From Branchiostoma floridae (taxonomy: Eukaryota > Chordata > Leptocardii > Amphioxiformes > Branchiostomatidae), in the NCBI RefSeq assembly GCF_000003815.2, contig NC_049981.1, positions 25,655,836 to 25,719,835 on the forward strand: 64,000 bases of DNA, given 5' to 3'. A program made the position numbers and the translations under genes. Each line of letters opens with the position of its first letter. Position 1 is the stretch's first letter. Positions 43,401 to 54,625 of the stretch are shown here, piece after piece. The notes below the pieces were generated by a model. That model did no database searches. It was not told where the DNA came from and worked only from the letters and a program-made list of their open reading frames with translations.

Positions 43401-46400
43401 GTACTGCAGCAGAACCTCAATATTTGATATCTCGTGTTCTGGACATGCTGTGGTTATGATTTTTGAGTGGTAGATAGCCCTCGAGGCAGAGAGTAAGTAC
43501 TATAAGTTTGGACCCCCTAGCGGCTTGTTTGGAACTGCAGTCGCCGATTTCCTTTCAAACTTTGGACGAGAATAACTCGAGAACGTGTTGATGAATCATC
43601 ACGATTTTTGGTATGTAGATAGCCCATAGGACTTTCAAACTTGTCACATGTATAGATGAGAAAGAGAGAAATATCAATGCATGTTAATTATGCAAATGAT
43701 GACCTCATTTGCATAATTAATGAGAAAATATAAACGCATTGATGTATCGTCATGGTTTTTGGTATGTAGATAGCCAAAGGGAAGACTTACATGATGGAAT
43801 TCTAATCATGCAAATCAACAGCTAATTTGCATAATTAATTAGGAAAATGTGTAAATCCACTGCATTCCTTTATAGGACTTTCAAACTTGTCACATGTGCA
43901 GCTGAGAAAGACAGAAATATCAATACAAATCAATTATGCAGATGATGATCTCATTTGCATAATTAATGGAAATATGAAGGTGCTGACGGATCGTCATGAT
44001 TTTTGGTATGTTGATAGCCTAAGTAAAACGTTACATAATGAGATACCAGTTATGCAAATTAACAGCTAATTTGCATAATTAATGAGGAAAGTTGATAAAT
44101 CCACTGTATTCCGTGATAGGACTTTCAGACTTGTCACATATGTAACTGAGAAAGATGGCAGAGAGTAAGAGGTGTATGTTTGGGTCCGCTAACATCTTTT
44201 CTTGAACTGCAGGAGCCGGTTTAGTTTCCTACTTTGAAAGATAATAAGTCAAGAAGGGATTGAATGGATCATCATGATTTTTGGTATGCTGACAGCTTAA
44301 GTGATGCTTGATACAATTTAATATTAGTATGTAAATAGGGATCTAATTTGTATCAGCAATGGCAAATGTTATGAACCAACTCCAGGCATATAAAATAAAA
44401 TATAATGAGTAGCACATTTATGTCTTCAGACATCATTCTACATAACAAACCTGGTTTATTTGGCAAAGGTATGTGTTCGTGGAACTCTAGTTTTTTATTT
44501 GACTTAAGTGTGAGTCCACAGAGATGTGAATATTGCACAGTGGCAGCATGTAAGGCAGAGATTGTGTTAGGATTCTTGAAGAATTTGTTTGGATGAGGTC
44601 CAATGATGTTGTACTTTTGAGCCAGGATGACATGGCTACACTGACACAGTAATGTCAGGCCGTTAGGGGTACCCACTTAGAGCTTGTTTTTATTTGTTGT
44701 GCTGATTTACAAGAATATAGATTCTGTAAGGAAATACTGTACAATCATTGATTTATTTTTGCATTAACTTAATTTAGTGAAAGGAGGTCACTGCAAAAAC
44801 CATTGCAAACAAAGTACTATAGTACCAATGATTTTTTTTCCTGATAGAACTAAAATGGATACTGTTTATTGTTTTGTGATTAAACTAAGCATTTCTCTTG
44901 TACTGACAGATTCCTTATGCAGTTCAGGGACAGTTTTGAGGAATCTTTGCTGCCGGCTTTTGAGAACATTATAGTACGTTTGTTTCCTTGTTATATACAT
45001 AACCCGCCAGTTTTGTACAGTAAGTAGCACCAGGTCCTGTCACACCTAACCTTTGCACAACTAACTGTAAACATTGGTAAAAGCTATGTGTACGTTACAG
45101 GGAAACAGTTTGGGATTCCACAATCTTTTTGCAATTCGCAATTTTGCAATTAACTGGTTTCTGTATCTAGCAAGGATGCCCCAACAGTGCAAGTAGTTCT
45201 TGGTACTTGCAGTGATGACTTTCTCTTCTTTTGTGAGGTTTTGGTTCTCTTCAAGGTGTGACAGTGTACTGATGTAGTTGTATGTTCTCGGTGCAGACGA
45301 GGTGTGCAGAGATCAGTCTGACCGTCGTGCCCAGCTGTGTGTCCATGGTCAGTAACATGGCAGCGGACCCAGTACTCAGGAGATGCATGTCCGCACGGGC
45401 GCAGCTCTGGGAGGCCTGCTTGCAAGCCATGGTAAGGGGTGCAGTGTCTCTTATCATCTGTAAGACACGCTTATCTTAAGACATACATGGTCAGTAACAT
45501 GGCAGCGGACCCAGTACTCAGGAGATGCATGTCCGCACGTGCACAGCTCTGGGAGGCCTGCCTGCAAGCCATGGTAAGGACAGCAGTGTCTCTTATCATC
45601 TGTAAGACACGCTTATCTTAAGAAATACATGGTCAGTAACATGGCAGCGGACCCAGTACTCAGGAGATGCATGTCCGCACGGGCACAGCTCTGGGAGGCC
45701 TGCTTGCAAGCCATGGTAAGGGGTGCAGTGTCTCTTATCATCTGTAAGACACGCTTATCTTAAGACATACATGGTCAGTAACATGGCAGCGGACCCAGTA
45801 CTCAGGAGATGCATGTCCGCACGGGCACAGCTCTGGGAGGCCTGCTTGCAAGCCATGGTAAGGGGTGCAGTGTCTCTTATCATCTGTAAGACACGCTTAT
45901 CTTAAGACATACATGGTCAGTAACATGGCAGCGGACCCAGTACTCAGGAGATGCATGTCCGCACGTGCACAGCTCTGGGAGGCCTGCCTGCAAGCCATGG
46001 TAAGGACAGCAGTGTCTCTTATCATCTGTAAGACACGCTTATCTTAAGAAATACATGGTCAGTAACATGGCAGTGGACCCAGTACTCAAGAGGTGCATGT
46101 ATTTATGGGCACAGCTCTGGAAGGCCTGCCTGCAAGCAATGGTAAGGGGTGCAGTGTCTTCTCTCACCAACTCTAAGACATTACAAAATGCATTATCAGT
46201 AACATACTCAGATCAGATGCATTTCTGTATGGGCACAACTCTGCGAAGCTATTGCAAAACTTCTTTCATTTGGAGAAGTACATACAGTGCAGCTCTTATG
46301 TACTGGAAACTACATGACAGTCATGTTATGTAATGATGTATAATTTTAGACCTATGGGGAATGTTGTATCTAAGGGTGTGTGTTAATCAGTTTAATTGTG

Positions 46401-49348
46401 TGTTTCTACATACTACCTAAAGAATGGAACAATCCCCCCCCCCCACATCATACTGTAATCTCTGCACCACCATAACTTGAGCTGAAACGTTTATATATTC
46501 ATTTAGATTTCTTGCAGCCAAAGGAGTACATACAATGCAGCATTCATGCAGAAGTCACCATTTTTGAGACCTTTATTAGTTTATAGAATGGTTTATTGAA
46601 ATTGCATGTATTTCTCTGCCATGGCCATGTAGGACGTGTGCCTGTCAGACCAGACCAAGTACGACGAGGTTCTGGAGCCCCTGACAGGTCTGATGGTCAA
46701 CCTCACACTCAAACCCACAGCAGTTCCTCAGGTATCACTTTGGTTTGTTTCCATTGGATACTGTAAATATGGAAACTTTTGCCATGGCTTTATTTCTGGG
46801 GCGACATCTTTGCCACAAATTCATGACACAGAAAAAAATGTCTAACTTGTATGACTACAGTGTACTATGGAAATGTTACAGCTACAAATTTAAAACACTG
46901 CAGAAAATTCCTTTTCCCTGCTTACCATGAAATAAAACCACCAGGAATGTAAGCTGATTTACTGTTGCCAATGAAGCGCCTTCAGGCATAACACACTGGC
47001 CAAATTTGACCACTATGGACAGGTGGTTTTAAAAAAGAAAAGGCTGATAAATTGACCACTAGTGTGCTGGATTCTGGTGTGCATCACTCTGGTGTGCCAG
47101 AATGGCAGACAAGTTAATGTGTGGCAATGACAACATTGGACAGTGACTGGCCAGAATAGACTAAATTCTGAATGCTGATGGGAATAATGCCTGGGACTGA
47201 CAAAAGTGACCACTATGGCAAGATGTCTGCAATGCTTAGGTGACCACTTACACAGATACTATGTATTACCTGATATTTAGTGTAGCATAATCCATCAAGC
47301 TAACCCTACCCATATTCATCTTAGGAACCAGTAGTTGCTTTAGCAACTGTGTCCAAGATCCATGGCCTGTTGGACAGCCCTAATGCCACCATAGTTCAGG
47401 TTTGTTCCTAGCCTGGGTACCACACTCTTCAGAAGTAACTGCCAGCAAAAAGATTGAGCCAGTAGTTACTACCATGGAGGATGGTACCCAGGCTAGTTGG
47501 TTCCTGGTCTACATAATTGTGTTCATCACGTAAGCATATACTTGTAAATAAAACAAAAGCAGCCATATTTTTGATGCCATTGGTTGATTAAGATATGTGA
47601 TTATATAATAAGTTAATGCATGTTTCTGGAAAGAATTGAAGTAAGAAATCAAGTATGGATTTCTCTGATTTGGACATTTGTGGCTTACTTGTGTTTCTAT
47701 GTTCTGAGTACTACTATTTTTGTCTATTGGACTGGAAACGTCACAAAGCACTAGGGGTAAGGGGGTGAAGTCTGCCATCTCTGATTGCCTGATTGTTTTC
47801 CATTGTGCAGAGATCTGCAGGTATTTTGAGTCACATTCTTCCTCATTCTGAGGAAAGTGTCAAAGTCTGCCAGGACACAGCACCTCTTGGACTCTTCAGA
47901 CTTCTGAAGGTAAAACATGTGAGCTCCCCAGCTCCGAGTCCTAGTCTGGTATCCATGCTATTCTTGCTTGGTTAGCTCCTCTGGTCACTTCTCTACAGAA
48001 TAGTCTGACAGATGGAGAAATGGATTGACATTTGAATATTCTTAACAATGATTGAAACCAATAAGAAATCTTACCAGACTGCTCTGTTAGGAAGCAATCA
48101 TTAGGGTAAACCAGAACTACATTGTACATGTAGAATAGGATAGATTCCAGCCTACCATTTCTTTGTTTGTTTTGTACAGTGTGCAATGTTTTGTTACGGT
48201 TTTAAGACAGTTAAAGTTTCTGTGTCTATTTCATCTCCCTTTGAAATCACTCAGGTTGTACATTTTCTAGAATTGTCACAGACAGAATTGTATTCTACCA
48301 CATTTGGACAGAACTATATGTACCATTATGATAACAAGTTTGCAGAACAGGTTGGACTTTAATTGATTTTCTTGATGTTGAATAGAAGTTTGTGCTAACC
48401 GCCCCCCTTCCCCCTCCAGGATCCTGATCTACTGACTGTGAAGTATGCCATGAAGGCCCTGTCAGCTTGTACTAAAGATAGTGAGATTGCCAGAAGAACT
48501 GTCTTACAACAGGACAACAGTAAGTTGTTTTACCAGCACTTTATACACAACCAAAGAGTTGATACTTAGCCGAGGTTTCGGTGGACCATCTGTCACCTTC
48601 CTCAAGGCAATACTGACTCCTTCTCACTGCAGCTAGGTTTCGCTGTTGCAGTACTTCTCACTGCAGCTAGGTGTCGCCACTGCAGTATGACCCAGTCCCA
48701 AATGATGTAAAAATGTCTGCTAGGTACATTTGTAGTACATGTAACTCTTTCGTTGTGTGCAGATGGTATCCTCCATCTTTCGTCCGTGACGCTGAAGAGA
48801 TCTCTTTTATACATTGTATATTAAGATCCACAATTAGGTTGACAATGTAACATTACATTCATATGTTACATAGAACAATTGGAAAAAGAAGATACCGAAA
48901 AAAATTATTGACATTCATTTTTTGCATGAATGATTTTAGATGATTCAGCTGCCTTTTCTTAATCTAAGACATCCACTGTTTGTTTCCAACAGAGATTGAA
49001 ACTCTGAGAAGTCTGCTGAAGGTGGAAGACGAACAGCTCCAAGCGAACAGCGCCTTGTGTGTCGGTCACCTGTTGAGTGACAAAGCCCTGTGCGAGAGGC
49101 TGTACGGGACAGACATAGTGATGGAACTGCTGAGACATGTCGCAGACCACAAGAATGGCGTGGTGCAAAAGAACTGTGCCATCGCACTGGCTAATCTGAC
49201 ACAGGAAGACAGAAGGTACGTAGGTGACTAGTTCTCTCATCTTGGACAGGAAAGCCAGACTTACACATCTGTCTCCCCCTTTTCAAGACCAGTACATAAG
49301 GATGTCAGAATTTTACAAAAAGTATAAAATTGTGTGTGTGTGTGTTCA

Positions 49349-49379
<31 letters not shown>

Positions 49380-49663
49380 GTGTTTGTGAGCATATGTGTG
49401 TGTGTGTGTGTGTGTGTGTCTGTCTGTCTGTCTGTGTGTAAGTGTACAAAAATGTATGTGTGTAAGTGTGTGTGCGTGTCTGTATCTTATTTTGTGGAAT
49501 TAGTGAAATAGTGATTTAGGATTAAGACCACCATCAGTGGATACAGCAATTCTAATCCCTAATTCTAAATTCATAATCAATTCTGTTTTTCAGACACATT
49601 AACAGATTACGAGAGCTCCGTGGCTTGGGCATCCTCCGTGATTGCATGAAACATTTCAACTAG
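34438..49663 (+). CDS. TTC12: TTC12, TPR and armadillo-repeat dynein-arm assembly factor
   Basis: Twenty exons, all phases joining, 720 residues: 34438-34501, 36690-36865, 37246-37276, 37831-38030, 38385-38444, 38690-38761, 39066-39126, 39486-39686, 40896-40968, 41433-41524, 42442-42613, 43039-43134, 44910-44973, 45297-45431, 46633-46731, 47325-47399, 47811-47909, 48420-48519, 48993-49215, 49594-49663. The N-terminus (ELDKFLQNVDDI) and its continuation resemble vertebrate TTC12 closely. Three TPR-like helix pairs lie at about 115-217 (LKEKGNEAFKARDF, NRAQAYIKLGQYDEA, AYIHKGRALVAKKEYDKA). Armadillo-like helices fill about 300-715. Human TTC12 is about 705 residues and acts in the cytoplasm in preassembly of ciliary dynein arms; its loss causes primary ciliary dyskinesia. 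Exon 3 is only 31 bases. Introns hold an unusual load of repeats, and three exon boundaries (exons 2, 11, 14) are altered by insertion or tandem duplication. Confidence 0.93.
34970..35045 (+). mobile_element. possible tRNA-derived SINE head
   Basis: A B-box GGTTCGATTCC at 35021-35031 is preceded, at tRNA-like spacing, by an A-box-like TGACAGTTATGG at 34986-34997 and followed by CGGGAGCCAGG. A cloverleaf is not intact. It lies in TTC12 intron 1, just before the large palindrome-bearing element. Confidence 0.45.
35208..35432. repeat. left palindrome array
   Basis: Eight units, some degenerate, of the 22-bp palindrome CAGCACTGG-N4-CCAGTGCTG, separated by spacers of about 5-15 bases without shared sequence. 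Confidence 0.9.
35516..35935 (+). repeat. three tandem copies of a 141-146-bp unit
   Basis: Copies start at 35516, 35662 and 35803, each opening AAATGATGCT and containing GCAGAATGTGTCGTCCACCT and GACCAACTGTTAGTTGTCTA. The array fills the centre of the palindrome-bearing element. Confidence 0.9.
36199..36660. repeat. right palindrome array
   Basis: About fourteen units of the same CAGCACTGG/CCAGTGCTG palindrome with a 4-base centre that varies (AAAA, AATT, AACA, TACC and others). It is interrupted near 36327-36345 by an internal copy of the element's terminal sequence. Confidence 0.9.
36866..37830. other. TTC12 introns 2 and 3
   Basis: AT-rich sequence with a short (ATGT)n run near 37529-37550. 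Only the 31-base exon 3 at 37246-37276 is coding. Confidence 0.5.
39687..40895. other. TTC12 intron 8
   Basis: The intron contains the 5S-headed SINE at its 3' end. The 39.7-40.6 kb part shows no gene. Confidence 0.5.
40600..40840 (-). mobile_element. 5S rRNA-derived SINE (SINE3-like class)
   Basis: On the minus strand, positions 40838 to 40721 (118 bases) are a recognisable full-length 5S rRNA-like sequence. It opens CTACGGCC, contains CGATCTCGGAAGTTGAGC and the internal promoter box TAGTACTTGGATGGGGGACC, and closes GCTGTAGCC. It continues without a break into a SINE-like body with GGGACGTAAAACGGGGGTCC. 5S-headed SINEs are established in fishes and other deuterostomes. The 3' end of this copy is not resolved. 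It lies in TTC12 intron 8, about 55 bases before exon 9. Confidence 0.75.
41930..42530 (+). repeat. five tandem copies of the exon 11 acceptor region, 124-bp period
   Basis: The first exonic base of the repeated acceptor-exon block lies at 41946, 42070, 42194, 42318 and 42442, an exact 124-bp spacing. Each copy has the pyrimidine tract CCTTCCTCC, the acceptor, and the first 77 or so bases of exon 11. Only the last copy runs on into the full exon with a donor. Copy 1 has lost its acceptor (CACATT in place of CACAGT). Confidence 0.93.
42678..42754. mobile_element. 77-bp mini-MITE with TA target site, copy 1
   Basis: TA-GCCTGGAGTCCA at the left is mirrored by TGGACTCCAGGC-TA at the right: a perfect 12-bp inverted repeat flanked by TA. 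It is in TTC12 intron 11. Confidence 0.65.
43240..44340 (+). repeat. degenerate tandem repeat with octamer inverted pairs (TTC12 intron 12)
   Basis: Six diverged copies of GATTTTTGGTATGTAGATAG occur between 43325 and 44290, accompanied by AACTCGAGAA blocks. Four inverted octamer pairs lie at 43690-43715, 43808-43832, 43936-43960 and 44052-44076, each with ATTTGCATAATTAAT on the right arm. A related single block with an octamer pair occurs at 7.63 kb. Confidence 0.75.
45346..46260 (+). repeat. tandem copies of the exon 14 donor region, 142-bp period
   Basis: ATGGTCAGTAACATGGCAGC starts at 45346 (in exon 14), 45488, 45630, 45772 and 45914, with a diverged sixth copy at 46056 (GCAG altered to GCAGT) and a remnant near 46190. 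Each copy repeats the last 86 bases of exon 14, its donor ATG|GTAAGG, and 49 bases ending TTATCTTAAG. Divergence increases towards the 3' end. Confidence 0.93.
47409..47495. mobile_element. 87-bp mini-MITE with TA target site, copy 2
   Basis: TA-GCCTGGGTACCA and the inverted TGGTACCCAGGC-TA flank 61 bases of interior. Ends resemble the copy at 42.68 kb. It is in TTC12 intron 16, ten bases after the donor. Confidence 0.65.
48535..48690. repeat. dispersed repeat and local duplication in TTC12 intron 18
   Basis: The first part (TACACAACCAAAGAGTTGAT...) matches the block at 32.42 kb. It is followed by two copies of CTCACTGCAGCTAGGTNTCG about 36 bases apart. Confidence 0.5.
49326..49480. repeat. 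(GT)n microsatellite in TTC12 intron 19
   Basis: An interrupted GT run of about 140 bases, with TCTG units inside, between exons 19 and 20. It explains the cysteine/valine- and histidine/threonine-repeat ORFs on both strands. Confidence 0.95.
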
Positions 49664-50790
49664 TGACTCTCCTCTTCTACCCCTCATCTACTGTAGTACA
49701 TGGTGTTGGGGAAGGTTTTTCTTGATGAAGGTGCCTTGCTACTGTTTGATAGTCATGATATTACAGTCTTTGGCAGTTATGGATTTATTGTACTGGTGTG
49801 TGGGCAACATTCTATAGCAAATGTAGCTATACAAGATGTAATACTGAGGTGTGAGTTTGGTCATACCTGTATGTCTCAAGGTGGTTTCGGACATGTTTAA
49901 TTGTCTTCCATTTAATATCAGACAGCAGGTACTGTTGGAGGTTACAAAAAGAGAACGTATTGTGCATATTATATTAAAATATTTCATAGTGAAGGGATGA
50001 CATGATATATTGTATATGATTGTGTTGAATTGAAAAAGGATTTGCCTTGCCCATCAACTGTGTGACTTTTAGATATTTGTATAGATCATAATGCAACAGC
50101 CACAGAATGATTTCTAAGATAATTTCCGTATCCTTGGTTTATTTTGTAGTAATGTTATTACAGTCTTTGGTAGTTATGAATTTATTGTACTTGTGTGTGG
50201 GCAACATTTTATAGCAAATGTCAAACACTTATTTTCTGCTTTGATTGGTGTAAACAAAAAGGGCTAAATTAAAGTTCTTGTGACATGATATTTCTAGATC
50301 TTGTTTTGAACTTGTAATGATTTTACCGTCAACAATAACTGACTACGGTCCTTCAACAAAACAACACCAGAGCTAAATATAACTCTCAAAAGTTCTTTTC
50401 TTGGTTCTGGTAAACCTGTGGTGTATATTACACCACCATGTTGGCCCTTATACGGCCAAGAAGGCATCTCATGTTATGACTTTCCATGCCAAGGCTGGAC
50501 CAACAATGCTCTTCAGAAGGTTTGTATAAAACTGTGTGAAGTGGTGTTTGTGAGTGAAGTACCTTCCAAGCCTCAAGTGGCATACAGTTGGTTAGAGTAG
50601 TGACCATGCAGCTGGTATCCTGACCTGGGTAGTACTTTTAAGTTCAGTTACTGTAGTCAAAGTTATTGATTCAGAAGTATATTTTACAGGATTAGGTTAT
50701 TATACCATACTCTATCATCATTATGTATGGTTAAGCTTAAGTTGATCAGACTGAGTCCACTCATGCACATGCACAGTGATAGGTCGCCCT
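49664..50790 (+). other. TTC12 3' UTR and downstream sequence with a local duplication
   Basis: A roughly 65-base block with TATTACAGTCTTTGG and GTGTGTGGGCAACATT occurs at 49.76-49.83 kb and again at 50.16-50.22 kb. ATTAAA hexamers at about 49973 and 50268 are candidate poly(A) signals. No other gene is seen. Confidence 0.45.
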
Positions 50791-50798
50791 GCCTCTAG

Positions 50799-52120
50799 CT
50801 TGTTTGTTTGTTTGTTTATTTTGATCTCCAATTAGAGTTACAATTATTATCATAACTCTATTCTTCCTGGAGTCGTCCATCAACATTACAAATTAAAACA
50901 ATCAAATAACATGAAGTCAACAAAAGTACATGTATACAGTATGACACGAGAAGAACTGAAGTGAAATGATTGCAAAAATGTAACATAAACTCAGTAAACG
51001 GAAGTAATGAGGAGGGGTCAGAGGTCAAAGGCTATAACATAAATAACAAAACATCAATCGTTGTAACAATAAATAAAATAACCAAGTGGGTGTAATTAAC
51101 AAAGAAATCATCCACAAACACAATTAATAATTGATTTGCAGCTACATCATATCAAGAATCAAATTCGTCTACCACCAATCCTGCAAGGGTTTGTTTGTGT
51201 TGATTTTAGTCCGGATCCAATTTATAATGTGTGTTTTGAAAATGGAAGGTGAGGTTGCTTTCATTTGTGGCGGGAAAGTGTTATATGACTTGGTGCACCT
51301 ATACAAGAAGGTCCTTGTCAAAGCTGCAGTTTTTGGCTTAGGTAATCTAAAACCACCACTTGTCGCAAGACGAGTGCTGTGCTCATGTGTGCTACTAATG
51401 TTTTCTAATCTACTATACATAGCTCTCGGTTCCTGAGATACTAATAGCTTGTTGAACATAGAAAGAGTGCCTGTGTACAATCTTTCTTTAACTGTTGGCC
51501 ATTGTAGTTTACTATGCATATAATCAATGTTTTCATTATAGCGTGCATTTAGAACAAGTCTGGCTGCCCTATTTTGCAGAATCTGTAAATTGTTCAAGGA
51601 GGTCTGAGGGCAGGCAGATAACAAGCAAGCACAATAATCCAGATGGGATAACACTAGTGCCTGCGTTACCACCTTTAGCGGTCCATCAAAAAGCAGATCA
51701 CTTGATCTCTTAAGCATTGCTAGTGCACCAGTCATCGTATTCAGGACTTTGTCCGCTTGCTGTGTCCATGTTAAGTACTGATCTATTATGAAACCAAGCA
51801 GTCTTGCTTGAGTTACTTGTTCAATACTTTTACCATTTAAAGAAAGCTGTAAGTCTGGGTTGTTCCTTAATCTGTGGCGACTTCCCATCAAAATCGATTT
51901 AGTTTTCTCCACATTTAATACTAACTTGTTTGCTTGTACCCAGTCCCAGATACGGTTAAGTTCGGCCTGAAGTGTGTTTTGTATCATAGAGACGTTTGGG
52001 CCAGCAGCAGGAGTGGAGTCATCAGCATACAACTCGATGTTACAGTGAGTTATAGCAGTGGGTAAATCATTGGTGTAAATACAAAAAAGTAGTAGCTCTA
52101 GGACAAGAGGTTAGGAGTTT
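50799..52120 (-). mobile_element. 5'-truncated LINE (Jockey/CR1-like) with reverse transcriptase C-terminus
   Basis: The open frame begins before the annotated ATG: LFCIYTNDLP (RT motif B' region, about 52060-52090) leads into the active-site YADDS and on to the stop at 51169. Downstream segments ENVEKTK-like (LNVEKTKSILMGSR), LGFIIDQYLTW and YDLCACLLSACP-like (LDYCACLLSACP) are typical of Jockey/CR1-type elements. A stop at about 52118 marks the truncated 5' end. The 3' UTR runs to a (ACAA)n tail at 50801-50817. The frame is intact over about 310 codons, so the insertion is fairly young. It lies outside genes, downstream of TTC12. Confidence 0.8.
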
Positions 52121-54432
52121 GAATCTTCAAATTGGTTGTTGTAACAGTTGCTCACTCGGTATGTACGATACTGGAAAGGGTTGCAGTCCTTAGTTCATTG
52201 TCAAAAATATCCCTGGTCCAGTACAATGAACCTGTATACACTACACATTAACATCTGTCTTGACCGGTGGAAATGAAGCTCTTCAATAAGCTAAATTTAA
52301 ACTGGTTCAAGGTCCCTTTTTTTGTCAGGATTGCTGACATTTCAACCACTGACTTTGAATGCATCATAAGACAGTGATTCCACTTTAGTATCTGTTGCTA
52401 AGCTATGATCTTTTTTGTGGGTTCAGAACTTCATATTTTGAATGGCAACATCACATGCTATTTTGTTTAATTCTTAAAAGAAATGTAGCTGGCAATCCTA
52501 AAACCAAGTTATTAAATTGGTGTGGTCTTATGTTCTGTTCTAGTTTAATTGAGTTTGTGCTCAAACATCTCCACGCTTTAAAAGTGTTATGCCCCTTAAT
52601 GAGCCCCGCCCGTCTGAAATATGTCGATTGCCATAACCAAGTTATCTCCAAGCAGAGGTTGGATGGGAAGATTGTGACCTTCATCTGATCTGCCCTGTTT
52701 TCTGACAGCTGGGGATCCTACATCAGGAACCTAGCAATCACGTCTTGGGGTCTAGTCGGAAACCATCACAGTATTACCCCAGAAGATCTGTTTTGGGATT
52801 AATAACCAAAGCCAATCAGCCAGTGCTGCTGCATGCACACAGTGAAGGCACCGTGCACTGGGCAAATATTTGTCATCAGCTCACAACACACCAAGTGCTT
52901 AAAAGCCTTGGATCAATAATAGTGATCCCACATATTGTTGGCACACAGGTAAGGCTGGACACATGGGAATGTGCTGTTTCAATACAAGATGCCGTAATCC
53001 TCATTATTCAGCAGGTACCCCAAACACCACATTAAGAAAAATTAGAGTCGAGAATAAAGTCTCTTATTGCAGCATTTGAGAATAATTCCAAGGTTTTAAC
53101 TCTTCAGATATCAAGGTGTTCAAGTCTTAAGAAAGCAGTGATAACACTGTTCTTGTAATGTGGCTGCTATCTTAGTGTACTTGGTACCCAGCGACAGTTG
53201 ATGACATAAGTCTAAAACTAGTTATGAGGAGAGCAGTGATCGGAAGAGCAATAGCAAATATGCGTTTCTGAACTGTTCATGTTAACAGTTAAGTGTGTTA
53301 AACAGGTCGAAGTCCAGTTCTGTACTACCTACAATCTTAAACTCTTAACTTAGTACTGCAATGATTTTATTGAATCAGAAAAAAATTCTCATTAACTTAT
53401 CAAAGATGCTGTACATAACTTAAAATCATGATTTTTCAGAATAGTGATGTTGAGACTATCTGAACAAGTTATGATAAATGATGAATTTAAAAGTACATTA
53501 AGGTCAAAGTCCAGTCTATACTACATACATTCTCAACTTCTTGATTTTCTACATGAACATCATGAGACCAGTATAAATCCTCCGTCACTACATATGTGTT
53601 ACATCGAATTGTCGTAACCCATCTCCTTGTAACTTTCGTCACTCGGGAAGTGATTGGCTTGGGAAACAGTTTGGTTGCTGCAGTTACGGATTGTTTTTTG
53701 ATGAACTTTTCCACTGCCCTCTCACTCCAATAGTCCAGATAAGAAGTTAACCATTTACTCCGTGTGTAGGGAGCCTTTCTTGTGGAATGGGTGTGAAACT
53801 GTTGTAGATAAGGGAAGAGTTAGAGAATGAAAGGGTCGCTGTGTCAATGCCCTACGTCTTAACACATGTCCAAAGCTTTTGTTCTCTTACAAAGAAGCAG
53901 TCTGTCGACTTAAACGTCGACAAACACTTTAAAGATGGAACAATTTTCCGCTCTCTCTTCCTTCTAATTTAAAACTGCAAGTGAATGTTTAGAAATAGTT
54001 TTAAAATAGAACAAAAAATCAGCCTCGATTCAAGCATGCTGTTTAGTCGCTGATCCCAAAGACGTGATGATCTCTGGGTGACTTAAACTTTTTAAAGATT
54101 TAAAGTCATTTAGTTGTGGAAAACCTAAAGTAGTAAACCCAAAATCTCAATGTCTTCAACTAATCGGCCCTGTCACGAAGTGTTGGTTTTCTCGATTATA
54201 GCGGTTGCCAGGTTTGTGAGGTTTGAAAGGCATCGGACAATCTATAGTTCCTGCCGTTTCTAGGATACGCCCGGCTGACATGAGAAGTCCTATCCGCTCA
54301 GAGGTCAGGTGTCGGCAGTTATCTGATGCTTAAGGTGCGTCCGTCGCTTCTGATATGCGCAGGTGTCTTAAGCACTAGCACAACGGAGGCATGGACAACG
54401 ACAGCCAATAAATTCCGGGGCACATTAGGCGT

Positions 54433-54625
54433 TAGATCGACGTGCGATCGCGAACTGAGAGCATTCTTGAAATGCTACTGTAGTTGTCGTCCACGTGTCG
54501 TATAAGATTCAGTTGTCTTGTTACCAAACCTAAATGCTGTCTTAAATCCTTTTTGGCGGTTGGTTCTGTCACAGCCTGCTCAAGTTAAAACAGAACGAAA
54601 TCAAAATCGCAAGACGTTAACGATG
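54433..54625. repeat. diverged dispersed repeat, copy 1
   Basis: GCGATCGCGAACTGAGAGCA, GCATTCTTG, GCTGTCTTAAATC and GCGGTTGG occur in the same order and spacing as in the copy at 55.68 kb. Confidence 0.55.

Noticed and set aside
45439-46047. Four separate 60-codon genes
   Set aside because: They are frames through the 142-bp tandem copies of TTC12 exon 14, not independent genes.
49261-49511. Cysteine/valine-rich and threonine/histidine-rich ORFs
   Set aside because: Pure translations of the (GT)n microsatellite.
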